From positions 838,001 to 902,000 of the forward strand of contig JAPTOF010000007.1 of assembly GCA_028554755.1 (NCBI GenBank): DNA of 64,000 nucleotides, given 5' to 3'. The notes below the pieces were generated by a model. The model was not told where the DNA came from. It saw only the letters and a program-made list of their open reading frames with translations, and ran no database searches. Origin of the DNA: Cordia subcordata (taxonomy: Eukaryota; Streptophyta; Magnoliopsida; Boraginales; Cordiaceae). This document shows, piece by piece, positions 1 to 11,320 of this stretch; position 1 is the stretch's first letter; the number at the start of each line of letters is the position of its first letter. Made by a program: the position numbers and the translations under genes.

Positions 1-426
1 GTTAAACTATAAAAAAATATTGCACAAGAAGTCCAAGTCTAACAGGACTAGGACCAGACTCAACCACAACAAAGGACAAAATTGGGCAACCAAAGCCCAA
101 ATAAAAACATAAACAGAAAATAAACACAAATTGGGTCAACGCCCAAGACTCAAGACCAAACACTTCTAGGACCCTAACCCCAGCAACCATACAATCCAAC
201 CATCTCTAGCAACCAACAACGACAAAGAACAAAAACAACGCCCATTAGTTGAAAATAGGATCATCTCTGCCATTCTACGCTAACCTCACCATAGAAACTA
301 AGGCAGTAGTCGACTTAAGAGGTTCACTCAGATCCAAAGAAGATGGCGACAAAAACAAGCATGTAGAGGAAACAACACGACCAAGAGTGATGGTAAGTTG
401 GATAGGACTCATCAACCTAGAAAGAG
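1..426. other. Left flank of the Sirevirus-like element, no recognised gene
   Basis: This flank ends in the AAGAG target duplication at 422-426. On the minus strand a frame is open from 426 down to a TAG at 275-277. It is in phase with the open frame on the other side of the retrotransposon (10282 upward) when one copy of AAGAG is kept, so both pieces probably belonged to one sequence before insertion. A second short minus-strand frame at 2-199 has a hydrophobic composition but no motif I recognise. I cannot tell a gene remnant from non-coding repeat here. Confidence 0.35.
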
Positions 427-1753
427 TGTGGGTGCAAATATCTTAAGAGGGAGGGGGGGTGAATTAAGATATAAATACTAAATTTTGTTTTTTTAAAAAA
501 TTCTCAAAAAATTTACAACTTCTAACAATCAATATATCAAACACAATGTAAGCAAAATAAGCAAGTATAAAAATGAAAGTATAGGGAGAGGAGAAACAAA
601 CGATTTAAGGTGGTTCGACCAAGCCTACGTCCACCGCCCAAGAATGCTCCCCTTAGGACTTCAAAAATCTTCACTAATATGCTTCTTCAAATCTTGGTGA
701 AGCACAAACCAAGTTCTTACAATCTCTTTGAAGCCCAACTTCAAATAACCCAAGAGATTCACTTTTTAGGATTTCCCCACACACTTTACAAGCTTTAAAG
801 AATAAATCGCACAAAGTTTATAGCTCTCAAAGTGTGTAAATACTCAAGAATTAAGAAAAGATTGAATCTGAAATTTTCTTAAAAAAGAAGATGAATAAGC
901 TCTTGAAAGCTCAAATATATTGCAAGAATGGCTCAAAGATAGATTGTATGATGATAAACAATTTAGCACACTTCAATTGATTGATTAGAATGTATATTGA
1001 ATGAGTATTTTAAAGAGATTTTGGGGCTTAGGGATTTGGTAAGTGAAGAAGAAATGAAGATCTCGGCCAGAACGGTAATAAACGGTTAGTGCATTTAATA
1101 CAAGACCTGCTCAAATTTGGCCGACCTGGTAGTCCAAATTATCCCCTTTCCTTCTCTGACTAGGCCGGACTCCTTAGCCGGTCAACCGGCTAGGGGGTCC
1201 GGCTTTTTCTTCACCTTTCTGTTTTGGCTGGGCGACCCACTCAGGTCAGCCGGTCGACCGGTTGGGGGGTCCGGCCACTCCAAAATGTGAAGTAAAGCCA
1301 GAGTTTTGCAAAAATCATTTTAAGTGCAATTTTCACAACTCCAAATTATTTTGTAATAATTTGTAAACATATGTTGTGATTTGAAATACCCCAAAAACTC
1401 ATTTTACCTTTATGTGTACATTCAAATACATTTGTGCAAATGTTATATCAAATGTGTAAGACTTGAAAATTTTGCTTTGAACAAGAAAAAGAGAGTTTGA
1501 ACCAAGTCCACATAATATATAGGCATTTCACAAAAAGAGCAAGAAGGAAAATAATATTCAATACCCCTTATGACTTCTCTTCTCCTCCTTATGCCTTCTC
1601 ACCTTCTCTTTCTTCAAATAATGCTTTTTGCACATTTTCTTCAATCTTTCAAAGCTTCAACTAGATATCATCTCCTTTTTACAAGAAGCTATTTAGTCAA
1701 ATAATGTATATATATTCTCATCATCAAAATCAATAATGAATATTTAGCTAACA
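427..1753 (-). repeat. Left LTR (3' LTR) of the Sirevirus-like element
   Basis: It starts TGTGGGTGCAAATATC and ends ATTTAGCTAACA, giving TG...CA termini. It matches 8957-10276 almost end to end, with scattered substitutions and small indels. Positions 1150-1275 hold a GC-rich patch with repeated CCGGTC/GACCGG palindromic motifs, in contrast to the AT-rich rest. This is the 3' LTR because the element reads on the minus strand. Confidence 0.92.
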
Positions 1754-1754
1754 A

Positions 1755-1769
1755 TCTCCCCTTTTTTGA
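1755..1769 (-). promoter_or_regulatory. Polypurine tract of the Sirevirus-like element
   Basis: Immediately inside the left LTR the minus strand reads CAAAAAAGGGGAGAT, a purine run in the position where plus-strand DNA synthesis is primed. A second purine-rich run with the minus-strand core CCAAAGGGGGAGAA lies at about 2100-2113. Duplicated purine tracts are a known Sirevirus feature. Confidence 0.8.
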
Positions 1770-2366
1770 TGATGACAAAATTTTTAAGATATGAGACAAA
1801 AGTACTCCCCCTTAGTATATGCATTCTTTTAAAAAGTGTATTTTGGAAAAATACTTCCACTATCAAGTTTAAACTCATGCATATTGAAGGCATGTTTCAT
1901 CAATAATCAACTCATCAAACAAATAGCCATATCCAAACAAGTAAAAATCGTAAAGTATACCATTCAACAGCCAACAAAGCATATATATACCATTCACCAT
2001 TCAACCAACCAATTCAATCAACTGATCATTTAGCCAACAACGCATATATATACCATATACCATTCACCATTCACTCATATACCATTCACCATTTACTTCT
2101 CCCCCTTTGGCATCATCAAAATCAATATAAAGGCAGGAAAATAAACGAAAGTTAAGATTGTATAAGAGAAATAACTTGTTAACCAAAGTCAAGAATGTGA
2201 AAGTCAACTAAAACTAAAAATTGTTTTCAAGTGGAATAAAAAATATTTTTCTGAAGTAAGAAAATCAAGGCGCACGATCATAGTGATCCTTGAAGTATTC
2301 CCTCATGTCTGATCTCATAGAAGCCACTTCTGAATCAATGTGTTGCCTCCAAACAGTGAGCTCGTC

Positions 2367-3717
2367 TCATTGGCTTGTCATGGTGGCCCTCATTTTGCCC
2401 ATACCAGTGTTTAACGCCTGCAACTGTGACAGAATCTGAGCCATCAAAGAGGGGTCTTCTTGTTGACCCATCGAGCTAGAACCAGCACCACGACAAATTT
2501 CTCTTCGGCGTTGCTCATCAATATGCACTTGCTCCCTAAATTCTCTCATTATTCGCCTAAGAGTAGCCTCCTTAGTATTTTCCTCTTCTTCAGAGGTACT
2601 AACAACCATGGGTGTTGTTCCTGGTATGTTTATGTCGGGATCTCCCTCAATTTTCGGCCTTTCATCTTCTTCAAGTGTGATATCTACCCCACCAAGTATA
2701 TCATCAAGTTTTTGTGCATTGGGGCCAAAGACAGGATCGGTGAAAGTAGTGCATTTCTTAGTCCTATGCTTAATTGCAGCTTGAGTGCTTTGGGGCAAAT
2801 TTTTGAAGGTATCTCTATTTATGGGCTCCCCATTATACCAGTAAATGCCCATGAAGTTCATATACAACATATCAAAATTCCAAGCAAAGTCTCTATAAGG
2901 AGCATTTGACGATATGTTGAAATGTGAGAAAATATGCATTAAGGCCATACCATACCCAGGAGTGGTCGTTTTTCCTCCATCATTTCCACTAATATGCAAC
3001 ATATGTTGAAGGATTAGGAAAGGCAAATCTATCTTCTTTTTCTTCTTAAGGCTATAGTAGATATAAGCATCCATGACCGAAATTTTTCCATCATTGATAT
3101 TCCTAGAGAGAATTACTTCACTAATGACCTTAAGAGCAATTCTTGTATTAAAATCAGTATCTCTCAACAATGGAAGAATTAAATTTGGATTCTTAGGCCT
3201 TACTTTCTTTCACATATATTTTATGACTTCACCTGAGATGCCAGTTGTCTTAATTCCTTCTGGCCATCCTTGACTATTGTAGTGGCCGTCCCCATCAACA
3301 GGTATATTAAATATTTCATGTAAAGTTTCCTCCTTAAGCACAAAATTTACCCCACAGACAGTAGAAGATAACTCAAGTTTTGGACTTCTACTATGTATCT
3401 CAAGATTTTCATAAAATTCAATAACTAATTTATCTTGCATATCACAATGTAAATGTAGAAACGTAGACCATTTATCAAATAATGGCAAGACATCGGTGCC
3501 AGCAAAATCAGAGTCCACGATATATTTACCGTACAAAATCTATTGGTTGCCTTGAATCTTTGATACCGGAGATGGTGGTGGTGGAGGAGATTGTGTTCTT
3601 GGCCTCTTCTCTTTTCTCCCGCGTGCTTGACCTCTTCCCCTCAAATTCACCATGATTTCGCATTGTTTTTTGAAGATTAAACGGTGAAAACTTGGTTTTT
3701 TTGAAGTGGGTAAGCAA
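2367..3717 (-). pseudogene. Extra 3' ORF (env-like position) of the Sirevirus-like element, broken
   Basis: Three minus-strand open stretches (3717-3526, 3536-3210, 3170-2367) together encode a hydrophilic protein of about 440 residues between RNase H and the 3' LTR. The middle part resembles the region seen in plant retroelement ORFs labelled putative plant transposon protein, with a segment that starts near KYIVDSDFAG and later YWYNGEPINRD. The N-terminus is basic (KRSSTREKREEAK) and the C-terminus rich in Glu and Gln. Breaks: a frame change near 3526-3536 and an in-frame TGA just below 3210, after which the same frame continues. The position matches the env-like ORF of Sireviruses, but I see no clear signal peptide or fusion region, so an envelope function is not supported. 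Confidence 0.6.
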
Positions 3718-3861
3718 AATATAGAAAGAATTTTGGAAGAAAACGGTTGGAAGTTGAAGAATTAAAAGTGGTTTTGAGAGAAATTTCGGCTAGGGTAAAA
3801 AGATTGAGTGAATGAAGTGAATTTGGGGTGAAAACCCCCAATTTTTAACCCTGTCCACGTT

Positions 3862-3970
3862 GAGCCGGTCGACCAGCCAGATCAGAGAGCTCATAAAAAA
3901 TTTCATTTTAGCCGGACACCTAAGGCCTCAGTCGGTCGACCAACTTGGTCGGCCGGTTGGGTCGGAAAGT
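3862..3970. repeat. Internal CpG-rich palindromic patch resembling the LTR patch
   Basis: Between the extra ORF and RNase H lies a GC-rich segment with several CGGTCGACC and GGCCGG type motifs, like the patches inside both LTRs (about 1150-1275 and 9635-9795). It sits upstream of the extra ORF on the element's sense strand. Confidence 0.55.
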
Positions 3971-4024
3971 GCACAAATTGCTTATTTTTCATACCCAAGC
4001 CACATGAACACATATATATGCAAT

Positions 4025-5650
4025 TTAACCACATTTTATCATTCCAATCTCTCTCCTAATCTTGCAAAATTGATCCTCATGCAAAGGTTTAGTGAAAATA
4101 TCAGCAACTTGATGTAAAGTATCAATAAATTCAAGTATTATATCACCTTTTTGTACATGATTTCTAATGAAATGGTGTCTAATCTCAATATGCTTAGTTC
4201 TTGAATGTTGAATTGGGTTTTTAGTGAGATTAATTGCACTAATATTATCACAATATATAGGAACATGATCATACTTCAATCCATAATCAAGTAAATTTTG
4301 TTTCATCCACAAAATTTGAGCCACACAACTACCAGCTGCAATATATTCAGCTTCGGTAGTAGAAATAGCAACACTATTTTGTTTCCTACAAGATCAAGAT
4401 ACTAAGGAATGTCTTAGGAATTGACATGTTCCACTAGTGCTCTTACGGTCTACTTTGCAACCCGCATAGTCAGCATCAGAGAAACCACATAGATCAAATA
4501 ACGATCCTTTTGCATACCAAAGCCCTAGATTAATTATTCCCTTAAGGTATCTAATGATTCTTTTTACAGCTGTTAAGTGAGTTTCCATAGGATTAGATTG
4601 AAATCTAGCACATAAGCATACTGCAAACATGATATCAGGTCTGGAGGCAGTTAAATATAATAGGCTACCGTTCATACCTCTATATTTCTTCTCGTCTACT
4701 GATTTACCCTTCTTATCCTTATCTAGCTTTGTTGAGGGGCTCATGGGAGTTCCAATCTCCTTTGCATCTTCAAGTCCAAATTTCTTGATAATTTTCTTGG
4801 TGTATTTGGCTTGATTTATGAAGATCCCCTCTTTTGCTTGTTTGATTTGGAGTCCAAGGAATAAGGTTAATTATCTCATCATGCTCATCTCGAACTCCTT
4901 GTGCATACACTTTGAAAAATTCTTATATAAAGAGATATTAGTAGCACCAAAAATTATACATAGATTTGGATAAGTAGGATGTCATTATCTTTTCTTTTGA
5001 TAAATAGGATTGAATCAAGTTTTCCTCTTTCAAAGTTGTTTTTGACCAAAAATCCACTAAGTCTTTCATACCAAGCTCTAGGAGCTTGCTTTAAACCATA
5101 TAAAGCTTTTTCTAGTTTAAAAACATGATTAGGAAAGCACGAATCTTCAAAATTGGGGGGTTGTTCAATATAAATTTCTTCTTCAATGAATTCATTTAAA
5201 AATGCACTTTTCACATCCATTTGATAAAGCTTAAAGTCCATGTGACATGCAAATGCAAGTAACATACAAATAGATTCAAGTCTAGCTATAGGAGCATAGG
5301 TTTCATCGTAATCAAGTCCTTTTTCTTGATTGTATCCTTGTGCAACTAGTCTAGCCTTATTCCTAGTCACTATTTCGGCTTCATCTAGTTTGTTTCTGAA
5401 TACCCATTTAGTTCCTATTACCGGTCTATCTTTAGCCTTTTAACTAGCTTACATACTTTATTTCTCTCAAATCGATTAAGTTCTTCTTGCATGGCAATTA
5501 TCCAATTTTCATCAAGTAGAGCTTCTTTTACATTTTTGGGTTCTATATGAGAGATAAATGCATGATGCTCACAAAAAGTACTAATATTATACCTAGTTCT
5601 TACACCTTCATTTTGATCACCGAGAATAAGATCTTGAGGATGGTTTCTTA
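4025..5650 (-). pseudogene. Reverse transcriptase and RNase H of the Sirevirus-like element, broken
   Basis: Minus-strand frames at 5370-4954, 4744-4394 and 4324-4025 carry the copia polymerase and RNase H regions. Recognisable blocks are KARLVAQGYNQ, QMDVKSAFLN and YGLKQAPRAWYE (RT), YLTASRPDIMFAVCLCARF and GFSDADYAG (RT-RNase H connection and RNase H), and NPIQHSRTKHIEIRHHFIR with VADIFTKPL (RNase H end). At 4954-4961 the frame runs through IYV straight into a stop: the bases for the two catalytic Asp residues of the YVDD motif and the start of the next codon are missing, shifting the frame. Further frame changes occur near 4390 and 5450. It cannot encode an active polymerase. Confidence 0.9.
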
Positions 5651-5805
5651 CGAACTTCCAACTTTTTGGTAGGTCTTCATCAGGTTCTTTTGTTTCAGCA
5701 TCTTTGTTTGAGCATTGTTTGATTTCCTCATTTGCTTGAGACCTCTTTTCTTTATGTTCTTCTTCTTGCTTTGTTGGTTTTTCTTTGTCTTTTGGAGTTG
5801 GATCT

Positions 5806-7125
5806 TCAAGCGTTGTCTTTTTTCAAAAGATAACCTACATCATCAATTTCCTTTCTCGGCTCAAATGGATTAGTATCATCAAATGTAACATGTATTAATT
5901 CTTCCACAACAAGAGTTCTTTTATTATATACCCTATATGCTTTGCTCTTTGTGGAATAACCTAAGAATATTCCTTCATCAGATTTAGCATCAAATTTTCT
6001 TAAGTGGTCCTTAGTATTTAGAATAAAGCATTTACAACCAAATACCTTGAAGTATGATATTTTAGGTGTTTTGCCATGCCATAGTTCATATGGAGTTTTG
6101 TTTAAGATAGGTCTAATCAATACTTTATTTTTGCACATAGCATGCAGTATTATGGCTTCACTCCAAAAATATGTTGACAAGTTGTGTTCTTTTCGCATAA
6201 TCCTTGCCATTTCTTGTAATTTACAATTTTTCCTCTCTATTACCCCATTTTGTTGAGGAGTACAAGGGGCCGAAAAGTTATGCTCAATGCCATGTTCATC
6301 AGAAAAGTTCATGAAAGGAGTATTCATATATTTGGTGCCATTATTACTACGGATGCAAGTTATAAAATAGCATTTCTCATTTTGCACTTTTTTACACAAT
6401 CTTGCAAATTCATTGAAGGCATCATATTTATGTGTAAGAAACATGGGCCATGTAAATCTACTGTAATCATCAACTACAACAAATGTATACCTAGATCCTC
6501 CTAAGCTTACCACATCAATGGGTTCAAACAAATCCATATGTAATAGTTGTAATGCTCTATTTGTTAAAACTTTATTTAGGGATTTGAAGGATGTCTTATG
6601 TTGTTTTCCTAGTTGGCAAGCATCACAACTTTTATCTTTTTCAAATATTAGCTTTGGTAGGTCTCCAACTAGATCATGCTTTGACAAATCATTCAATAAG
6701 CTCATGCTAGTATGTCCTAATCTTCTATGCCATAACCAAGCATTATCATGCACAACGGATAAACATTTAACATGTTGACATATAAGTTGATCAATTTCAA
6801 CAGTGTAAACATTTTCACTTCTCTTAGCTACAAATAACACTTTATCATTTCCACATTCATACACAAGGCATTTAGAAGATTGAAAAACAACTTTATGACC
6901 TTTGTCACATAATTGACTAATGCCAAGTAGATTAAATTTTAAACCCTCTACTAGTAGGACGTTGTGTATAGCAAGAGAGTTTTCGTTACCAATGCTTCCT
7001 TTTCCAATAACTTTTTCTTTGCCATTGTGCCCAAAGGTAACGTCTCCTCCTTTTGTCCTTTTTAATTTGTAGAAAAGTGAAGAGTTCTCCGTCATGTGCT
7101 TGGAACAACCACTATTCAAGAACTA
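5806..7125 (-). pseudogene. Protease and integrase of the Sirevirus-like element
   Basis: An almost continuous minus-strand frame of 437 codons. The N-terminus is the aspartic protease site, where the expected Asp-Ser-Gly reads Asn-Ser-Gly (AAT at 7114-7116), and the Trp normally three residues before that Asp is a TAG (7123-7125). The integrase follows: an HHCC zinc-binding region (HRRLGHTS and CDACQLGKQH), then the core with HMDLFEP, VVVDDYSRFTW, RSNNGTKY where the second catalytic Asp is expected, and QQNGVIERKN with the catalytic Glu. The second core Asp appears as Asn (RSNNG instead of RSDNG). The protease is therefore dead and the integrase probably so. Confidence 0.88.
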
Positions 7126-7228
7126 TTTTATTTTGCTTGAATTGCTTTTATTGCATACCTACACACATGAAATTCAAATGCAATTCTTTATTTTGGGGTC
7201 CCCAACACCTTGGGTCCTTGGCGTTAGT

Positions 7229-8820
7229 TTAATTTTTGTTTTTGACCACCCATTTACGTCTTTGCCAATACGGAACATGTGATCCTTTATCACGAATTTT
7301 CTTGTAATAATAATGAGTAGATACATGTCCTTTCTTTTCACAATAGGTACAAATAACATTTGACTTTGGTGAAGAGGAGGATGTAGAGGTAGAAGCCTTG
7401 ACAAAATAGGTTTTGAAATACTTTTGATTAATACTAGGTTTGTATCCAACACCAATCTTATCAAAAGACATTTTTTGACTTCCAAGAAGCTTTTCAAAAT
7501 TTTCTTTCCCATTTGTAAACTTTTGAACAATTCCATTCAAATCTACATTTTTCTTTTTTAAATCTTTAACCTCTTTTTCAATCTTTACAAAATCTTCGGC
7601 ATGTAAATCATTTTTCTTTTCTAAGATGTCTATTTTTTCAATAAGAGAAGCATTTTTCTTTTCCAAAATTTCTTTTTCATTAAGAACAAGTTTTAAATTT
7701 TTATGCATTTGCTTGTTTTTTGCCAAAGCTAAGGGTAAATCATCATGTAATTTAGCAAATATATCTTTTAGTTCATCAAAACTATATTCTTCTTCTTCTT
7801 CTTCACTAGATGAATAATAAATAGATGAAGAAGGTGAAGATAGTTCCTCATCCTCATTAGCCATGAGGCAAAAGTTGGCTACCTCATAATGCTCTTCCTC
7901 ATCTTCTTCAGTTTCGAAGAAGTCCCACGTGGCCTTGAGCGCCTTACTTTCCTTCTTCTTTGAAAGCTTAGGACAATTTGTTTTTATATGTCCCAGCTTG
8001 TTGCAATTAAAGCACTTCAATTCATCTTTTGCATCTTTTATCTTTTTGAACTCTTTGCCTTCTTTTCCTTTCTTCTTCCAATTTGTGTTGCTTGAAAAAG
8101 CCCCTTTTCTCATCTTTCTGAATTTCATAAATCTTTTGAAATTTCGGGCTAGAAGTGCAATTTCTTCATCTTCCGAGTCCTCATCATCTTCCTCATCGTC
8201 ACATGATGAGTATTTTGATGCAACGAGGGCAATGGACTTCTTTGCTTTCTTCTCTTCTTCTTCATGATCCTTTATCTCAAGCTCATGAGTCATGAGTGAC
8301 CCAATGAGCTCATTTAGCTTCAATGTATTCAAGTCCTTAGCTTCCTTTATTGCCATGACTTTAGGTTGCCATGATGATGGCAAGCTCCTTAGCACTTTTC
8401 TTACCTTCTCTACATTAGAATAATCCTTGCCAAGAGCTTTCAAACTATTAGTAATTTCAACAAATCTAGAAAACATTTGCTCAACATTTTCATTTGGAAG
8501 CATCTTGAATAATTCATATCTATGTACAAGTATGGCAATCCTAGATTCTTTCACTTGGCTAGTTCTTTCATACGTTACTTCTAATTGATCCCAAAGTTCT
8601 TTAGCCGAAGTGCACCCCATTACTCTAGCAAACTCGGTGGCATTCATAGCATTGAATAAATAATGTAATGCTTTTTGATTTAACTCAAATAATTTAATAT
8701 CTTCATCATTCCATTCATTTTTCGGTTTGGGTATTCTCCTATCACCCTCTAATTTTGTAGGTAAGGTAGACCCATTTTCTATGATTTTTTAGGCTTTATA
8801 ATCATGTTATTGTATAAACA
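7229..8820 (-). pseudogene. Gag of the Sirevirus-like element
   Basis: A 472-codon open frame starts at 8647, and the reading frame is recognisable up to about 8820. It has the UBN2-type capsid region (AKELWDQLEVTYERTSQV), a zinc knuckle CFNCNKLGHIKTNC, an acidic Ser/Glu tract, a long Lys/Glu coiled coil (KNDLHAEDFVKIEKEV), and a second zinc-finger-like motif CTYCEKKGHVSTHY in which the last Cys is replaced. The N-terminus upstream of 8647 reads in the same frame but contains two stops (near 8790 and 8808), so a full-length Gag is not made. The length and second finger fit the Sirevirus lineage. Confidence 0.88.
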
Positions 8821-8942
8821 CTTTCATCCTCATTTTCCAAGATGCATAATTTGTTCCATAAAAAAGGGGTGCTTGTTTAATAGAAATTCATTCCATATTT
8901 GCTAGAAATTCTACTAGTTGTTAAACTATTTGTAAAACCCTA

Positions 8943-8954
8943 GCTTTGATACCA
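8943..8954 (-). promoter_or_regulatory. Primer binding site of the Sirevirus-like element
   Basis: On the minus strand the sequence two bases from the right LTR reads TGGTATCAAAGC. It matches the 12-base site complementary to the 3' end of initiator methionine tRNA (TGGTATCAGAGC) at 11 of 12 positions. This fixes the right LTR as the 5' LTR. Confidence 0.85.
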
Positions 8955-8956
8955 AT

Positions 8957-10276
8957 TATGGGTACAAATATCTTAAGAGGGGGGGTGAATTAAGATATAA
9001 GTACTAATTTTTGTTTTAAAAAATTCTCAAAAAATTTACAACTTCTAACAATCAATATATCAAACACAATGTAAGCAAAACAAGCAAGTATAAAAATGGA
9101 AGTATAAGGAGAGGAGAAACAAGTGATTTAAGGTGGATTAGCCAAGCCTACGTCCACCGCCCAAGGATGCTCCCCTTAGGACTTAAAAAATCTCCACTAA
9201 GATGCTTCTTCAATTCTTGGTGAAGCACAAACCAAGTTCTTATAATCTCTTTGAAGCCCAACTTCAAAGAACCCAAGAGATTGACTCTTTAGGATTTCCC
9301 CACACTTTAGAAGCTTTAAAGAATAAATCGCACAAAGTTTATACCTCTCAAAGTGTGTATATACTCAAGAATTAAGAAAAGATTGAATCTGAAATTTTCT
9401 TCAAGAAGAATATGAATAAGCTCTTAAAAGCTCAAATATATTGCAAGAATGGCTCAAAGATGGATTGTATGATGATAAACAATTTAGCACACTTCAATTT
9501 ATTTTTTAGAATGTGTATTGAATGAGTATTTAAAGAGATTTTGGGGGTTAGGGATTTGGTAGGTGAAGAAGAAATGAAGATCTCAGCCAGAACGATAATA
9601 AACAGCTAGTGCATTTATTACAGTACCCGTTCAGCTGGTCGATCGGCTGGGTCGTCTGGCTATCCCCTTTCCTTCTCTGACTAGGCCGGATGCCGTAGCC
9701 GGTCGACTGGCTAGGGGGTCCGGCTTTTTCTTCACCTTTCTGTTTTGGCCGGGCGACCCACCCAGGTCAGCCAGTTAACCGACTGAGGGGTCCGGCCATT
9801 CCAGAATGTGAAGTAAATCCAGAGTTTTGCAAAAATCATTTTAAGTGCAATTTTCACAACTTCAAATCATTTTGTAATAATTTGTAAACATATGTTGTGA
9901 TTTGAAATACCCCAAAAACTCATTTTACCTCTATGTGTACATTCAAATACATTTGTGCAAATGTTATATCAAATGTGCAAGGCTTGAAAATTTTGCTTTG
10001 AACAAGAAAAAATGAGTTTGAGCCAAGTCCACACAATGTATAGGTATTTCACAAAAAGAGTAAGAAGGAAAATAATATCCGGTACCCCTTATGACTTCTC
10101 TTCTCCTCCTTATGCCTTCTCACCTTCTCTTTCTTCAAATAATGCTTTTTGCACATTTTCTTCAATCTTTCAAAGCTTTAACTAGATATCATCTCATTTT
10201 CACAAGAAGCTATTTAGTCAAATAATGTGTATATATATTCTCATCATCAAAATCAATAATGAATATTTAGCTAACA
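8957..10276 (-). repeat. Right LTR (5' LTR) of the Sirevirus-like element
   Basis: The partner of 427-1753. Its first bases are TATGGGTAC where the other copy has TGTGGGTGC, and it ends in the same ATTTAGCTAACA. The GC-rich palindrome patch is at about 9635-9795 and differs from the other copy mostly by C/T and G/A changes. The AAGAG duplication follows at 10277-10281. Confidence 0.92.
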
Positions 10277-10732
10277 AAGAGGACCATCTCTATATCCAAA
10301 GAACAAAGCCATATATGGAGCAAAGAGCATCCAACTCTTCTGGTAGCTTCTCATGACAGGATTGCTCAGGGAATGAATAGCCCCAGTCCAACCAAAGAAG
10401 CACTTAACATCTGGAAATGCTTTATCAACGGCGTCACTGAAACTAGCAACCACACCGCCAGCCATAATACTAGAGAAACTTAGATCTAGCATATATGATA
10501 TGGTACGAGACCTCAAGCCACGACTAAAAAAACCACCCAAAAGATAGCAAAAAAGGCAAAGAAGAATGAGAAAAACACTGAGAACAGGAAAAAGGGAGAG
10601 CCACGGTAAGGGCGAGCTCAAATAAGGTGTCACGAGCTCAGCTCGAACACAGGAAAGTAAGGGATAAACCTTAAGTGAGGCTTGAATATTTCTCTCCTTA
10701 GAGAAAAAAGAGAGAAAAACCAGTGGAAAAAC
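10277..10732 (-). other. Unrecognised open frame cut by the Sirevirus-like element
   Basis: The minus-strand frame is open from 10732 (a TGA lies at 10733-10735) to the retrotransposon junction. The first ATG is at 10490-10492. The part upstream of this ATG has a strongly hydrophobic run (about 10530-10610) that would form a membrane segment if translated. The part after it contains SSIMAGGVVASFSDAV and DVKCFFGWTGAIHSL. I do not recognise a family. Across the insertion the frame continues at 426 down to 275. It could be a pseudogene or gene fragment, or chance open sequence in repeat DNA. Confidence 0.35.
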
Positions 10733-10896
10733 TCAATCAAAGCTAAGTCATGCCTTCCAATCCAAACAAATCCCGAAAGAACATTGAAGTTGGATGTTTT
10801 TATTTAATTGGGTTATCCACATTATGACAACATGGAATTTGTGTAACTTAAATGCTTTAATAAAATCCTTTCCTACATGAAACCCAAGTAATTAAA

Positions 10897-11144
10897 TGAT
10901 AAGCAAGAGAAGTCAAGAGCTGAAGCTGGAGTGAGCTTAGCTATTGAACTTCTAGAAGAAGTACCAGTTGGCAATAGTGGAGTGGAGCACAAGAAATAAG
11001 TTAGTTATGCCTAACTAACTAAGTAGTGGAACTAAGCTTTTTACACATACTCAGCTACACACACACACATATATCTCAACTGCTATAAAGAAGATGATGA
11101 ATAATAAGTATGTTTCAACTTTTCTCTCAAGATACTTTTTGTTA
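10897..11144 (+). repeat. Left (5') LTR of the second copia element
   Basis: It begins TGATAAGCAAGAGAAGTC and ends near TCTCAAGATACTTTTTGTTA. About 248 bp, it aligns to the right LTR on both sides of the MITE there. A (CA) microsatellite near 11055 is shared by both copies. Confidence 0.82.
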
Positions 11145-11158
11145 TGGCATCAAGAGCA
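11145..11158 (+). promoter_or_regulatory. Degenerate primer binding site of the second copia element
   Basis: TGGCATCAAGAGCA follows the left LTR and resembles the initiator-Met-tRNA site TGGTATCAGAGC with one substitution and one extra base. Confidence 0.6.
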
Positions 11159-11320
11159 CTAAGCTGTCATGGTTGCCATGATCCTAGAGTTTTTTTTTTT
11201 TTTTTTTGGGGATCTCGCTTCATCACCCCGCCATTGATGAGTAGCTGAAGCTTCTACCCATTTCTTCTCATTCTTCTCCGATACATTTTCTCTTGATTTC
11301 CTTCAACAATTTTTGTTCGA

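Larger units (their letters stand above)
427..10276 (-). mobile_element. Sirevirus-like Ty1/copia LTR retrotransposon, defective
   Basis: A complete but inactive copia element read on the minus strand. It has two LTRs of about 1.32 kb (427-1753 and 8957-10276), a 5-bp target duplication AAGAG (422-426 and 10277-10281), a primer binding site next to the right LTR and a polypurine tract next to the left LTR. Gene order on the minus strand is gag, protease, integrase, reverse transcriptase, RNase H, then an extra ORF before the 3' LTR. A long gag with coiled coil and two zinc knuckles, long LTRs and an extra 3' ORF are hallmarks of the Sirevirus (SIRE1/Maximus) lineage. Breaks include stops in the gag N-terminus, a stop and an Asp-to-Asn change at the protease site, a deletion over the reverse transcriptase DD motif, and stops in the extra ORF. 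It has accumulated more damage than the copia element in the PP2A intron. Confidence 0.93.

Noticed and set aside
2460..2909. 149-codon plus-strand frame opposite the retrotransposon extra ORF
   Set aside because: Antisense shadow of the minus-strand ORF.
11192..11210. Poly(T) run as a terminator
   Set aside because: It lies in the decayed leader of a copia element; a T run has no such meaning here without an RNA polymerase III gene, and no such gene was seen.
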